A DNA stretch of 64,000 nt from Ureibacillus terrenus (GCF_006569205.1 NZ_VIGD01000002.1:1-64000); one strand, 5' to 3'; shown: positions 8,265 to 17,152, counted from the stretch's first letter. Translations and numbers: made by a program. The notes: generated by a model from the sequence alone, not told the origin.

Positions 8265-9605
8265 ATGTCGAAAAGACAATTGAGACTTGGGGCCTTCTTA
8301 ATGCTTCCAGGCCATCATGTGGCAGCATGGCGATATCCAAATGTAAAGAAGGAAAATTTATTGAACTTTGAATTTGCGAAGCAGCAGGCGCTGACCGCCG
8401 AGCGCGGCAAGTTCGATATGGTGTTTTTGGCGGATGGGCCGACAGCCGGTTACCGGTCCCACGCTTTTGAACAGCATTCAACGATTCGTTTTGAACCGTT
8501 CACCTTATTGTCTGGCCTTGCCGCGGTGACTTCCAAAATCGGGTTGGTCGGCACCGTATCCACCACTTACAACGAACCGTTCAACGTGGCCCGCAAATTC
8601 GCTTCATTGGACCATTTGAGCGGCGGCCGGGCCGGATGGAATGTTGTGACAAGCCATGGAATCGAGGCCGCCAACAACTTCGGCTACAAGGAAGAACCGT
8701 TGCATGCGGAACGCTATGAACGGGCTGAAGAATTCGTGGATGTGGCGAAAAAGTTGTGGGACAGCTGGGAAGATGACGCCATTGTCTTTGATCAGGAACA
8801 CGCAAAATTTGCGGACAAGGAAAAGGTGCATGAAATCCGCCATGAAGGCAAATGGTTCAGCGTGACGGGGCCGTTGAACATCGCCCGCCCGGTGCAAGGC
8901 TATCCGGTCATTGTGCAGGCGGGATCTTCCGAAGCGGGGAAGGAACTGGCCGCCCGGACTGCAGAGGTGATTTTCACGGCATGGCAGACACTGGAAGAAG
9001 CGCAGGCGTTTTACAGGGATGTGAAGAGCCGCATGGACAAATACGGACGCCATCCGGATGAGCTGAAAATCATGCCGGGCGTCTATCCGATTGTCGGCAG
9101 AACCATCGAGGAAGCGGAGGCAAAACGCCGGAAGCTTTTGGATTTGATTCCGGAATCATTGGGGGTATCTTTATTGTCCCAGCAGTTGGGAGTGGATTTG
9201 AGCGGCTACCCGGTGGACGGACCGCTGCCGGAGCTGCCGGATGTATCCGAAATCAATGGCATTAAGAGTCGTTCCCAATTAGTAAGGGATTTGGCGGAAC
9301 GCGAGAACCTGACCATCCGCCAGTTGTACCAACGCATTGCCGGAGCCCGCGGCCACCGCGAGATCATCGGCACGCCGGAACAAATCGCCGACCAATTGCA
9401 GGAATGGTTCGAGAATGAAGCGGCGGACGGCTTTAATATCATGCCGCCGACATACCCGGACGGCCTGGACGACTTTGTGGAGTTGGTGATTCCGGAGCTG
9501 CAAAGAAGGGGCCTTTTCAGAACGGAATACGAGGGCTCCACATTGCGCGAACATTTAGGTTTGGAAAGACCTGCCAATCAGTTTGCGAAGAAAACATTAG
9601 TATAA
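8265..9605 (+). CDS. LLM-class flavin-dependent monooxygenase (DszA/NtaA/SnaA family), copy 1
   Basis: The protein has 446 residues. ATG 8265 is chosen over the upstream TTG 8250 because GGAG lies about nine bases before it and all three paralogues then begin M-x-K-x-Q-L. It has the bacterial-luciferase-like barrel of the NtaA/SnaA/DszA family: GKFDMVFLADG near residue 50, TTYNEPFNVARKFASLDHLSGGRAGWNVVTS (two adjoining stretches) near 100-130, and PVIVQAGSSEAGKELAAR near 220. The family uses reduced FMN and O2 to cleave C-S or C-N bonds in compounds such as sulfones or nitrilotriacetate. Neighbouring SsuBCA-like transport genes favour an organosulfur substrate. No flavin reductase gene is adjacent. 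Its 3' two-thirds is almost identical to the gene at 14040. Confidence 0.85.
   Translation: MSKRQLRLGAFLMLPGHHVAAWRYPNVKKENLLNFEFAKQQALTAERGKFDMVFLADGPTAGYRSHAFEQHSTIRFEPFTLLSGLAAVTSKIGLVGTVSTTYNEPFNVARKFASLDHLSGGRAGWNVVTSHGIEAANNFGYKEEPLHAERYERAEEFVDVAKKLWDSWEDDAIVFDQEHAKFADKEKVHEIRHEGKWFSVTGPLNIARPVQGYPVIVQAGSSEAGKELAARTAEVIFTAWQTLEEAQAFYRDVKSRMDKYGRHPDELKIMPGVYPIVGRTIEEAEAKRRKLLDLIPESLGVSLLSQQLGVDLSGYPVDGPLPELPDVSEINGIKSRSQLVRDLAERENLTIRQLYQRIAGARGHREIIGTPEQIADQLQEWFENEAADGFNIMPPTYPDGLDDFVELVIPELQRRGLFRTEYEGSTLREHLGLERPANQFAKKTLV
8362..9563 (+). repeat. Direct repeat copy A (mosaic, paired with 14137-15338)
   Basis: Compared with the copy 5,775 bases downstream, 8362-8437 is identical, 8438-8488 is divergent, 8489-8653 differs at two positions, 8654-8732 is divergent, and 8733-9563 shows no difference I could find. 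Alternating identical and divergent blocks indicate gene conversion rather than simple duplication. Confidence 0.85.
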
Positions 9606-9633
9606 AAAATCTTGATTAAGGAGTGTATTGGAT

Positions 9634-10983
9634 ATGACAAAAAGACAGTTGGCATTAGGAGCATTTATCAATTTACCTGGCCACCATGTGGCGAGCTGGA
9701 GACATCCGGAAACAGAAGTGCGCAAGATCACAAATCTATCCTATTTAAAAGAGATTGCGAAAATTGCAGAAAACGCAAAGTTTGATAACTTGTTCTTTGC
9801 CGATGTATTCGGTCAGCCGATTTTGGAAAATGCCCATTCCGGTTTAAAACTGGATCCGGTAGTGATCATTTCCGCTTTGGCGGCGGTGACGAAAAATATC
9901 GGTTTAACGGCCACTTTGACAACATCCTATAACGACCCGTTCCATGTGGCCCGCAAATTTGCGGCGATCGACCATTTATCAAATGGGCGCGCGGCCTGGA
10001 ACATCGTAACATCAGCGAATGAACGGGAGGCGCTCCTGTTCGGCCGCGATGAACATTATGCCCATGCGGAGCGCTATGAACGCGCGGAAGAATTTGTGGA
10101 GGTAGTGAAAAAATTATGGTTCTCCATTGATGAAGAGGCGCTGGTAATCGATAAGGAAAGCGGACGTTACTACGATATTGATAAAGTGACGGAAGTGAAC
10201 CATGAAGGAAAGTACTTTAAAGTAAAAGGAACATTGGATGCCCCTTCCACACCGCAAGGACATCCGGTGCTAGTGCAGGCAGGCTCTTCGGAGGCAGGAA
10301 AGGAATTGGCGGCCAAACATGGCGAAGTCGTGTTCACCGCATGGCAAACATTGGAGGATGCCCAAAAGTTCTACAGGGATTTGAAAGGCCGATTGGCGAA
10401 ATACGGACGCGAGCCGGAAGATTTAAAAATCATGCCCGGGGCTTTCATCATTGTGGCGAAAACGGAAGAAGAAGCGAAAGCAAAACATGAACAGTTGAAC
10501 AACTATATTACGCCTGAAGTGGGATTGGCCTATTTATCCAGATATGTGGGCTTTGATTTATCGGGCTACGATTTTGATGGTCCAATTCCGGATTTCGAAG
10601 GGCAACAACGGGATCATACAGATCCGAATATCCGTTCCAATATCGTCAAAGGAATTGTAGAAAGAAAAGGATTAAAAACATTGCGGGAATTATATAACAA
10701 TATCGCCGGAGCCCGCGGTCACCGCGAGATTGTCGGCACGCCGGAGCAGGTGGCGGACCAGTTGCAGGAATGGTTTGAAAACGAAGCGGCGGACGGGTTC
10801 AATATCATGGCGCCGACTTTCCCTCAAGGATTGGTCGATATAGTGGAACTTGTCATTCCGGAATTGCAGCGCCGGGGAATCTTTAAAACAGAATATAAAG
10901 GTTCAACATTGCGGGAAAATCTCGGATTGAAACGGCCTGTAAATCCGTTTATCAAACAAAAAATTGGGACAGTAAATGTGTGA
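9634..10983 (+). CDS. LLM-class flavin-dependent monooxygenase (DszA/NtaA/SnaA family), copy 2
   Basis: The protein has 449 residues. ATG 9634 is preferred over TTG 9628 because AAGGAG lies about nine bases upstream. It shares the family landmarks with its neighbours: GHHVASWRHPE, AKFDNLFFADVFG, TSYNDPFHVARKFAAIDHLS, VLVQAGSSEAGKELAA and GARGHREIVGTPEQVADQL. It is clearly diverged from copies 1 and 3 over its whole length except the C-terminal 'GARGHRE...EWFENEAADGF' region, so it probably has a different substrate range. The 28-base gap from copy 1 suggests cotranscription. A hairpin without a long T run follows it. Confidence 0.85.
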   Translation: MTKRQLALGAFINLPGHHVASWRHPETEVRKITNLSYLKEIAKIAENAKFDNLFFADVFGQPILENAHSGLKLDPVVIISALAAVTKNIGLTATLTTSYNDPFHVARKFAAIDHLSNGRAAWNIVTSANEREALLFGRDEHYAHAERYERAEEFVEVVKKLWFSIDEEALVIDKESGRYYDIDKVTEVNHEGKYFKVKGTLDAPSTPQGHPVLVQAGSSEAGKELAAKHGEVVFTAWQTLEDAQKFYRDLKGRLAKYGREPEDLKIMPGAFIIVAKTEEEAKAKHEQLNNYITPEVGLAYLSRYVGFDLSGYDFDGPIPDFEGQQRDHTDPNIRSNIVKGIVERKGLKTLRELYNNIAGARGHREIVGTPEQVADQLQEWFENEAADGFNIMAPTFPQGLVDIVELVIPELQRRGIFKTEYKGSTLRENLGLKRPVNPFIKQKIGTVNV

Positions 10984-11072
10984 TTAATCCCTATTATACA
11001 AAGATGATTTGTATTATATAAAGTTTAAGAACGGTGAGTTTTAAAAGGGATTCGGAAGCCGACTTAACCAAA

Positions 11073-11113
11073 GGAGGCTCCTTTATCGACATGAATAAGA
11101 TAAAGGGGCCTCC
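11073..11113 (+). terminator. Hairpin after the second monooxygenase gene
   Basis: GGAGGCTCCTTTATC (11073-11087) pairs with GATAAAGGGGCCTCC (11099-11113) through 15 positions. No T run follows, so it may stabilise mRNA or end transcription weakly. The rest of the 10984-11282 gap holds the 15-bp element at 11236 and otherwise nothing I recognise. Confidence 0.5.
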
Positions 11114-11235
11114 TAAAGAAGATAGGAAAAACTTGATTCTCCCATGCTGTTTGGAATAACTGATGGACGCCTTCAAGGGAAATGGATAGAAGCTTCAAGG
11201 AGAATCAGGGGGTAAACGGCAAACATTTTGCACTA

Positions 11236-11250
11236 TAAACATAGTAAATA
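11236..11250 (+). promoter_or_regulatory. Shared 15-bp element upstream of the ABC importer genes
   Basis: TAAACATAGTAAATA is identical to 8163-8177, and in both places a TTTTCGCA/TTTTGCA-like sequence lies about ten bases before it. The importer ATPase gene starts 33 bases downstream. It is probably a promoter or regulator site common to the two transcription units. Confidence 0.45.
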
Positions 11251-11282
11251 TATTATTTTAATCATATTTAAGGAGGCAAGCG

Positions 11283-12083
11283 ATGGAGAAGATCAAATTC
11301 GAAAGAGTAACAAAAAAATTTTTGATCCGGGATGACCAGAAAAAAGGCGCATTGCGTGAATTTACGGCCATTCAGGACATTGATTTTTCCGTAAAAGAGG
11401 GAGAGTTCATCACATTGGTTGGGCCGAGCGGATGCGGGAAGTCCACGCTGCTGGATCTGTTGATGGGGCTTTCCAGGCCGACGAAAGGCCGGATTCTGAT
11501 CGACGGCCGGGAAATTGACGGGCCGGGGCTGGACCGGGGAATCGTGTTCCAGCAGTATGCGCTGTTTCCATGGAAAACCGCCCGGGGCAATATCGAGTTC
11601 GGCCTGGAAGCGAAAGGGATTCCGAAAAGCGAATGGAAAGAGCGGGCGGATCATTATTTGGATCTGGTCGGATTGAAGAAGTTTGCCGACCGGTATCCCC
11701 ATGAGCTGTCCGGGGGCATGAAGCAGCGGGTGGCCATCGCGAGAAGCCTGGCCTTTAATCCGGAGGTGCTGGTGATGGATGAACCGTTTGCTGCCCTGGA
11801 TGCGCAAACGCGGGAGACGCTGCAGGCGGAATTGCTGCGCATCTGGGAGAAGACGGGAAAGACGATCCTGTTTGTGACCCACGGCATTGATGAAGCGGTG
11901 TATCTCGGCCAGCGGGTCGTGGTACTGACGGCCAATCCCGGCACGGTCAAAAAAATCGTCGATATTCCGCTGAAGAACTGGCTGGAGGATGCGGATATCA
12001 AATCAAATCCAAAATTTGTGGAAGCCCGGCATGAAGTGTGGAGCTTACTGCACGAATCGGAATTTATCGGGGCGAATATTTAA
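11283..12083 (+). CDS. ssuB: ABC transporter ATP-binding protein (SsuB/TauB-like)
   Basis: The 266-residue ATPase starts at ATG 11283 after AAGGAGGCAAGCG. It shows Walker [10 protein letters not shown] (about residues 47-55), Q-loop [10 protein letters not shown], signature LSGGMKQR (about 145), Walker [13 protein letters not shown] and the switch histidine in FVTHGIDEA. The PW after the Q-loop and the overall sequence are typical of the nitrate/sulfonate/taurine importer family. It precedes the permease by 15 bases and would energise uptake of the substrate for the adjacent flavin monooxygenases. The gene symbol is by family; the substrate is inferred. Confidence 0.85.
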   Translation: MEKIKFERVTKKFLIRDDQKKGALREFTAIQDIDFSVKEGEFITLVGPSGCGKSTLLDLLMGLSRPTKGRILIDGREIDGPGLDRGIVFQQYALFPWKTARGNIEFGLEAKGIPKSEWKERADHYLDLVGLKKFADRYPHELSGGMKQRVAIARSLAFNPEVLVMDEPFAALDAQTRETLQAELLRIWEKTGKTILFVTHGIDEAVYLGQRVVVLTANPGTVKKIVDIPLKNWLEDADIKSNPKFVEARHEVWSLLHESEFIGANI

Positions 12084-12098
12084 AGGAGGGACTGCAAA

Positions 12099-12917
12099 AT
12101 GGTATCCATTAAAAAATCTGTTGGGTATATCAAGAAGAGTAAGCTGCACAAGCAAGATTCACAATTACATTTCTTAACGAAACTCTTTAAATCTTCGATT
12201 GTAATCATTCTGTTTCTGTTCATTTGGGAATTTGCACCAAAGTTAGGAATCGTAGAAGCGACATTCTTACCTCCTTTTTCGGATGTGGTCAACGCATGGT
12301 GGGAATTAATTAAGTCCGGGGAATTGTGGTTTCATTTTAAATCAAGCATTTTGCGATCATTATTCGGCTTTTTATTGGCTTTGGCCATAGCAATTCCTTT
12401 AGGTTTAATTATTGGCTGGTATCCGTTAATGCGGGATTTGTTGACACCGATACTGGAATTATTCCGCAATACCGCAGCGTTAGCTTTGCTTCCAGTGTTT
12501 ATTTTGATTCTAGGTATTGGAGAGCTTTCAAAGGTCTCAATTATTTTATTCGCTTGTACTTGGCCGGTGCTATTGAATACAATTTCTGCAGTAAAAAATG
12601 TGGATCCCTTATTGATAAAATCAGCGCGTTCAATGAATATTTCTTCGATTAAGCTGTTTTATAAAGTGATTTTACCTGCTTCTGTACCGACAATTTTTAC
12701 CGGAGTCCGGATGGCAGGAACAGGTGCCATTTTGGTTCTTATCGCTGCTGAAATGGTAGGGGCGAAAGCTGGCCTGGGTTATTTTATCACATATACCCAA
12801 TATAATTTTTTAATTCCTGAGATGTATGCGGGGATTCTCACAATTTCAATATTAGGACTGATCATTAACTACGGACTTTCGAGCATAGAAAACTATTTTT
12901 CAAGATGGAAACAGTAA
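12099..12917 (+). CDS. ssuC: ABC transporter permease (SsuC/TauC-like)
   Basis: This 272-residue membrane protein has about six membrane segments and the binding-protein-dependent permease EAA loop (SARSMNISSIKLFYKVILPA, near residue 170), where the conserved glycine is replaced by asparagine. A basic N-terminal tail of about 30 residues precedes the first segment. AAAGGAGGGACTGCAAA precedes the ATG. It lies between the ATPase and the binding-protein genes and completes the importer. Codon usage here is more AT-rich than in the GC-richer ATPase gene upstream, suggesting pieces of different origin. Confidence 0.85.
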   Translation: MVSIKKSVGYIKKSKLHKQDSQLHFLTKLFKSSIVIILFLFIWEFAPKLGIVEATFLPPFSDVVNAWWELIKSGELWFHFKSSILRSLFGFLLALAIAIPLGLIIGWYPLMRDLLTPILELFRNTAALALLPVFILILGIGELSKVSIILFACTWPVLLNTISAVKNVDPLLIKSARSMNISSIKLFYKVILPASVPTIFTGVRMAGTGAILVLIAAEMVGAKAGLGYFITYTQYNFLIPEMYAGILTISILGLIINYGLSSIENYFSRWKQ

Positions 12918-12976
12918 CAATTTTCGCTTAAAAATACTAAAATAATAGGTTTACTAAATAAAAGGTGGTTATTTAA

Positions 12977-13996
12977 ATGAAAAAATTATTCTCATTATTG
13001 TTTATTGCTTCAATTCTGCTTATTTTAACTGCATGCGGCGAAAGCAAAGAGGATACCCAAAAAAGTGTTTCAGCTGAAAACAAGCAAGATACAGTATTGG
13101 AATATCAAAGTACCGCCGGGGCTGTTTCGTTTGCGGAATTAGCATACGCATTGGGATATCTTGGTGATATAAAGCTTGAAAAAGTAGGAGATTATAAGGG
13201 AGGCCCTGAAAGCATCCAACTAACGGCTACCGGGGAAACGGACTTTGGCAGCAGCTTTAATGGCGCAATTGCAAAATCGAGAGCTCAAGGGGTAAAAATA
13301 AAGTCGGTCATTTCCTATTATGGCAGCGATAAAGATACGTATCTGGGCTACTATACATTGGAAACTTCAAATATTAAAGAAGCGAAAGATCTGATTGGCA
13401 AAAAAGTGGGTGTAAACATTTTAGGGGCACATGCTGAAATTGCTTTAAAGCAATACTTGAAAGACAACGGTCTGTCAGAGGATGAAATTCAAAAAGTAGA
13501 ATTGGTTGTAATCCCGACAAGCAGTGCCGAACAAATTTTACGTTCGGGGCAAGTTGATGTGATTGCCCTCAGCGGGATTGCACGTGATAAAGCAGTAGAA
13601 AATGGAGGATTAAGATTGCTCTTTAAAGACACCGATTTATTTGGCGAGTTTGTAGCAGGCACATACTTCTTCTCTGATAAGTATATAGAAGAAAACCCGG
13701 ATACAGTGAGAACGTTTGTAGAAGGTGTAGCGAAGGCAATTGAATGGGCAAGAACAACTCCTCGCGAAGAAGTCATTGCAAAGATGGAAGAAATTATCAA
13801 AGCACGTCCGGGGAATGAAACTACAGAAAATGTTAAATATTGGAAAAGTACAGGGATTGCCAGTGAAGGTGGCATCATTTTGGAAAAAGATTTCCAAGTA
13901 TGGATTGAATGGTTAGAAAATAACGGTGTAATCAAAGAAGGGCAAGTGAAAGCGAAGGACATATACACTAATGAATTTAATCCATACTCTAAATAA
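12977..13996 (+). CDS. ssuA: Sulfonate/taurine/nitrate-type substrate-binding lipoprotein (SsuA/TauA-like)
   Basis: The 339-residue protein has a lipoprotein signal with lipobox LTAC (Cys20), so it is tethered outside the membrane. The mature part has the NMT1/SsuA-type layout: YQSTAGAVSFAELAYALGYLGDI near the start, then GKKVGVNILGAHAEIALKQYL and PTSSAEQILRSGQVDVIALSG. It would deliver the substrate to the permease and ATPase encoded upstream. The gene follows the permease by 59 bases and precedes the third monooxygenase by 43, consistent with one operon. The ligand cannot be read from the sequence. Confidence 0.85.
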   Translation: MKKLFSLLFIASILLILTACGESKEDTQKSVSAENKQDTVLEYQSTAGAVSFAELAYALGYLGDIKLEKVGDYKGGPESIQLTATGETDFGSSFNGAIAKSRAQGVKIKSVISYYGSDKDTYLGYYTLETSNIKEAKDLIGKKVGVNILGAHAEIALKQYLKDNGLSEDEIQKVELVVIPTSSAEQILRSGQVDVIALSGIARDKAVENGGLRLLFKDTDLFGEFVAGTYFFSDKYIEENPDTVRTFVEGVAKAIEWARTTPREEVIAKMEEIIKARPGNETTENVKYWKSTGIASEGGIILEKDFQVWIEWLENNGVIKEGQVKAKDIYTNEFNPYSK

Positions 13997-14039
13997 TTTT
14001 TTATTTTAAATACAACTAAATCAATGGGAGTGATTGGGT

Positions 14040-15380
14040 ATGGCGAAAAAACAATTAAAACTGGGGGCATTTTTGATGCTTCCGGGCCATCATGCCGTGG
14101 CATGGAGATATCCGGCGGCCAAGGCCGAAAACGTACTGAACTTTGAATTTGCGAAGCAGCAGGCGCTGACCGCCGAGCGCGGCAAGTTCGATATGGTGTT
14201 TTTGGCGGATGGTGTATCGGCAAGATATCGATCCAAGGGTTTTGAACATGAACATACCGCTTATTTTGAACCGTTCACCTTATTGTCGGGCCTTGCCGCG
14301 GTGACTTCCAAAATCGGATTGGTCGGCACCGTATCCACCACTTACAACGAACCGTTCAACGTGGCCCGCAAATTCGCTTCATTGGACCATTTGAGCGGCG
14401 GCCGGGCCGGATGGAATGTTGTGACAAGTTACGGAATAGAAGCTGCCAATAATTTTGGGTACAAAGAAGAACCGGTGCATGCCGATCGCTACGAACGGGC
14501 GGAGGAGTTCGTGGATGTGGCGAAAAAGTTGTGGGACAGCTGGGAAGATGACGCCATTGTCTTTGATCAGGAACACGCAAAATTTGCGGACAAGGAAAAG
14601 GTGCATGAAATCCGCCATGAAGGCAAATGGTTCAGCGTGACGGGGCCGTTGAACATCGCCCGCCCGGTGCAAGGCTATCCGGTCATTGTGCAGGCGGGAT
14701 CTTCCGAAGCGGGGAAGGAACTGGCCGCCCGGACTGCAGAGGTGATTTTCACGGCATGGCAGACACTGGAAGAAGCGCAGGCGTTTTACAGGGATGTGAA
14801 GAGCCGCATGGACAAATACGGACGCCATCCGGATGAGCTGAAAATCATGCCGGGCGTCTATCCGATTGTCGGCAGAACCATCGAGGAAGCGGAGGCAAAA
14901 CGCCGGAAGCTTTTGGATTTGATTCCGGAATCATTGGGGGTATCTTTATTGTCCCAGCAGTTGGGAGTGGATTTGAGCGGCTACCCGGTGGACGGACCGC
15001 TGCCGGAGCTGCCGGATGTATCCGAAATCAATGGCATTAAGAGTCGTTCCCAATTAGTAAGGGATTTGGCGGAACGCGAGAACCTGACCATCCGCCAGTT
15101 GTACCAACGCATTGCCGGAGCCCGCGGCCACCGCGAGATCATCGGCACGCCGGAACAAATCGCCGACCAATTGCAGGAATGGTTCGAGAATGAAGCGGCG
15201 GACGGCTTTAATATCATGCCGCCGACATACCCGGACGGCCTGGACGACTTTGTGGAGTTGGTGATTCCGGAGCTGCAAAGAAGGGGCCTTTTCAGAACGG
15301 AATACGAGGGCTCCACATTGCGCGAACATTTAGGTTTGAAAAGACCTGCCAATCAGTTTGTAAAAAAATCATTCGTTTAA
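14040..15380 (+). CDS. LLM-class flavin-dependent monooxygenase (DszA/NtaA/SnaA family), copy 3
   Basis: The 446-residue protein starts at ATG 14040 with GGGAG upstream; the TTG at 14034 is less likely. It has the same landmarks as copy 1 and is identical to it from about residue 157 to near the end, while residues 1-32, 58-75 and 130-156 differ. Those differing parts lie in the N-terminal half of the barrel, where flavin enzymes of this type bind substrate, so the paralogues may differ mainly in specificity. It lies directly downstream of the importer genes and upstream of a broken MFS transporter. Confidence 0.85.
   Translation: MAKKQLKLGAFLMLPGHHAVAWRYPAAKAENVLNFEFAKQQALTAERGKFDMVFLADGVSARYRSKGFEHEHTAYFEPFTLLSGLAAVTSKIGLVGTVSTTYNEPFNVARKFASLDHLSGGRAGWNVVTSYGIEAANNFGYKEEPVHADRYERAEEFVDVAKKLWDSWEDDAIVFDQEHAKFADKEKVHEIRHEGKWFSVTGPLNIARPVQGYPVIVQAGSSEAGKELAARTAEVIFTAWQTLEEAQAFYRDVKSRMDKYGRHPDELKIMPGVYPIVGRTIEEAEAKRRKLLDLIPESLGVSLLSQQLGVDLSGYPVDGPLPELPDVSEINGIKSRSQLVRDLAERENLTIRQLYQRIAGARGHREIIGTPEQIADQLQEWFENEAADGFNIMPPTYPDGLDDFVELVIPELQRRGLFRTEYEGSTLREHLGLKRPANQFVKKSFV
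14137..15338 (+). repeat. Direct repeat copy B (mosaic, paired with 8362-9563)
   Basis: This is the partner of copy A, in the same orientation. Identical blocks are 14137-14212 and 14508-15338; 14264-14428 differs at two positions; the intervening parts are divergent. Recombination between the 831-bp identical blocks would delete 5,775 bp, including the whole ABC importer and monooxygenase 2. Confidence 0.85.
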
Positions 15381-15490
15381 AAATTGGCACTAAAAGAGTA
15401 TGGAAAATTTGATCGTCCTTTTTTCAAATTTATATGCGATTTAAATTCAGCCCGAGAAAAAGTTCTTAATTGCAATAGAGGTGTAGAAGC

Positions 15491-16719
15491 TTGGAAGAGA
15501 ATCTCTGGACAAAGGATTTCATCATTACATCCTTTGTGAATTTTCTGCTGACCATCATGAATTTCTTGTTCATGGTAACGATGGCCAATTTTTCTGTTGA
15601 AACATACGGAGTAAAAGTGAGTACGGCAGGTTTGTCAGCGAGCATTTTCGTTCTTGGATGCCTTTTTGGTAGGGTATTAGTAGGAAAACTGATAGGGAGA
15701 TTTGGCATATTCCGTGTACTAAATGCCGGGCTGCTCGGAGCGGTGATGTTTTCATTGAGTTACTTTTTCGTCGCTTGCAAGCCATCTGACGTCGTTAGCG
15801 ATTTTCATGTGATGTTTTCATTGAGTTACTTTTTCGTCAAAGGCGTGGAAACGCTGCTTTTAACCCGCATTTTCCATGGTTTTATGCTGGGTCTGGCAAG
15901 CACCGCTTTAAGCACCATTTGTGTTCAAATTGTACCTTCTTCCAGAAAAGGGGAAGGAATCAGTTATTATGGCTTGAGCAATGTGCTAGGGGCAGCCATC
16001 GGGCCGTTTCTGGGCATGCTGTTCATTGACTTAAACAATGGATTTCGATGGCTGTTTACTACGAATGTTGTGACAGTCATCGTCTGTTTAATCATTATTC
16101 ACTTGGCCCGCATACAGCTTCCTCCTGCAAATCAGCCGGATCACGAAAAGGAAGCAAAGGTTTTCAACATTTCCGATTATATCGATAAACAGCGATTCCA
16201 ATCTCTCTGCTGATGTTGGCGATCGGGTTCGGCTTTTCGAGCGTGACCTCCTATTTGACCCTTTATGGAAAAGAAACGGGATTGATGGAGGCCGCAAGCT
16301 ATTTCTTTCTAATACATTCCATCAGCGTCATTTGTTCAAGACCTTTTACAGGGAAAGTAATCGATTCACGCGGAGCCAATATCGTAGTGTATCCTTGCAT
16401 ATTATTATTTGCGACGGGCATGTTCATTTATAGCCGGTCTACGGCCACTTGGATGGTTCTTTTGGCGGCAGCCTGCATGGGACTGGGGTTCGGCAATTTT
16501 AATTCAGCCGCCCAAATGATTGCGGTGAAAAATGCGGAGCCATCCCGTTTGGGACATGCAACCGCAACCTACTTTATGTTTTTGGATTTAGGATTCGGCT
16601 TGGGTCCATATATTTTGGGCCATATTATCGAAGGTGTCGGCTTCCGTTTGCTTTATTTGTTGGCATCCTGCATTGCATTGATTTGTATGCCGGTCTATTA
16701 TAATGGTTTATGGGAATAA
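15491..16719 (+). pseudogene. MFS efflux transporter, frameshifted
   Basis: Two frames together encode one major-facilitator transporter of about 400 residues. The first runs from TTG 15491 (after GAGGTG) to TGA 16213; the second continues from about 16192 to 16719. In the second frame AIPISLLMLAIGFGFSSV is the expected continuation, so a single base is missing near 16186-16195. The N-terminal half has the usual motif-A-like GRVLVGKLIGRFG and a 66-bp internal duplication with insert at 15743-15838. It could have exported a product of the adjacent monooxygenases, or be an unrelated drug-efflux pump (YwoG-like). A sequencing error cannot be excluded. Confidence 0.75.
15743..15838 (+). repeat. 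30-bp direct repeat flanking a 36-bp insert within the MFS gene
   Basis: Positions 15743-15772 are repeated exactly at 15809-15838. The 36 bases between them (15773-15808) add, with one repeat, 22 residues in frame (ACKPSDVVSDFH plus a second VMFSLSYFFV). Without the 66 bp the protein reads as an uninterrupted membrane segment joined to KGVETLLLTR, as expected for the family. Confidence 0.8.
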
Positions 16720-16786
16720 AGAAAAGCAGGCATATATGATGAAGAATTAACGAAAGTACTGATTTCGTTCAGAATTCAAAAACGGA

Positions 16787-16816
16787 ACCCCCTTATCGCT
16801 GAATTCGATAGGGGGT
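16787..16816 (-). terminator. Terminator after the thioredoxin-like gene
   Basis: ACCCCCTTATCG (16787-16798) pairs with CGATAGGGGGT (16806-16816) with one unpaired base. On the minus strand it is followed by TCCGTTTTTGAA. It lies 19 bases past the thioredoxin-like stop codon and also after the MFS remnant. Confidence 0.65.
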
Positions 16817-16834
16817 CTGACAATAATGCCGGAA

Positions 16835-17152
16835 TTAAACGCTTAATCCTTCGATAAAGTTTTCGATTTCTTCCTGTGTTTTGCGGTCACGGCTGACAAA
16901 ACGGCCGATTTCTTCGCCTTTGTGGTAGGCGATGAAACTCGGAATTCCAAAAACATCAAGTTCACCGCATAAATCGATAAATTGATCGCGGTCTACCAAA
17001 ATAAAGGCATATTGGGAATATTTTTCCTCGATTGCCGGAAGGAATGGTTTAATAAAAATACAGTCTTTGCACCAATCGGCAGAAAACACAAATATTACAC
17101 GCTCTTCGTTTTTTAGTTCGCTGAATTGTTCGATGGATTCAAGTGTTTGCAT
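16835..17152 (-). CDS. Thioredoxin-like protein (WCKDC active site)
   Basis: This 105-residue cytoplasmic protein has a thioredoxin fold pattern: VFVFSADWCKDCIFIKPFLP with the CxxC pair at about residues 28-31, then FILVDRDQFIDLC and the cis-proline segment FGIPSFIAYHKG. CKDC instead of CGPC suggests a redox role other than classical thioredoxin; similar small proteins (YtpP-like) occur in bacilli. It is monocistronic. GGGGGAATAATAG lies upstream of the ATG, giving a long but acceptable ribosome-site spacing. Confidence 0.8.
   Translation of the reverse strand: MQTLESIEQFSELKNEERVIFVFSADWCKDCIFIKPFLPAIEEKYSQYAFILVDRDQFIDLCGELDVFGIPSFIAYHKGEEIGRFVSRDRKTQEEIENFIEGLSV

Noticed and set aside
13489..14223. 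244-codon minus-strand frame over the binding-protein and third monooxygenase genes
   Set aside because: It is antisense to two well-supported genes and shows no domain.
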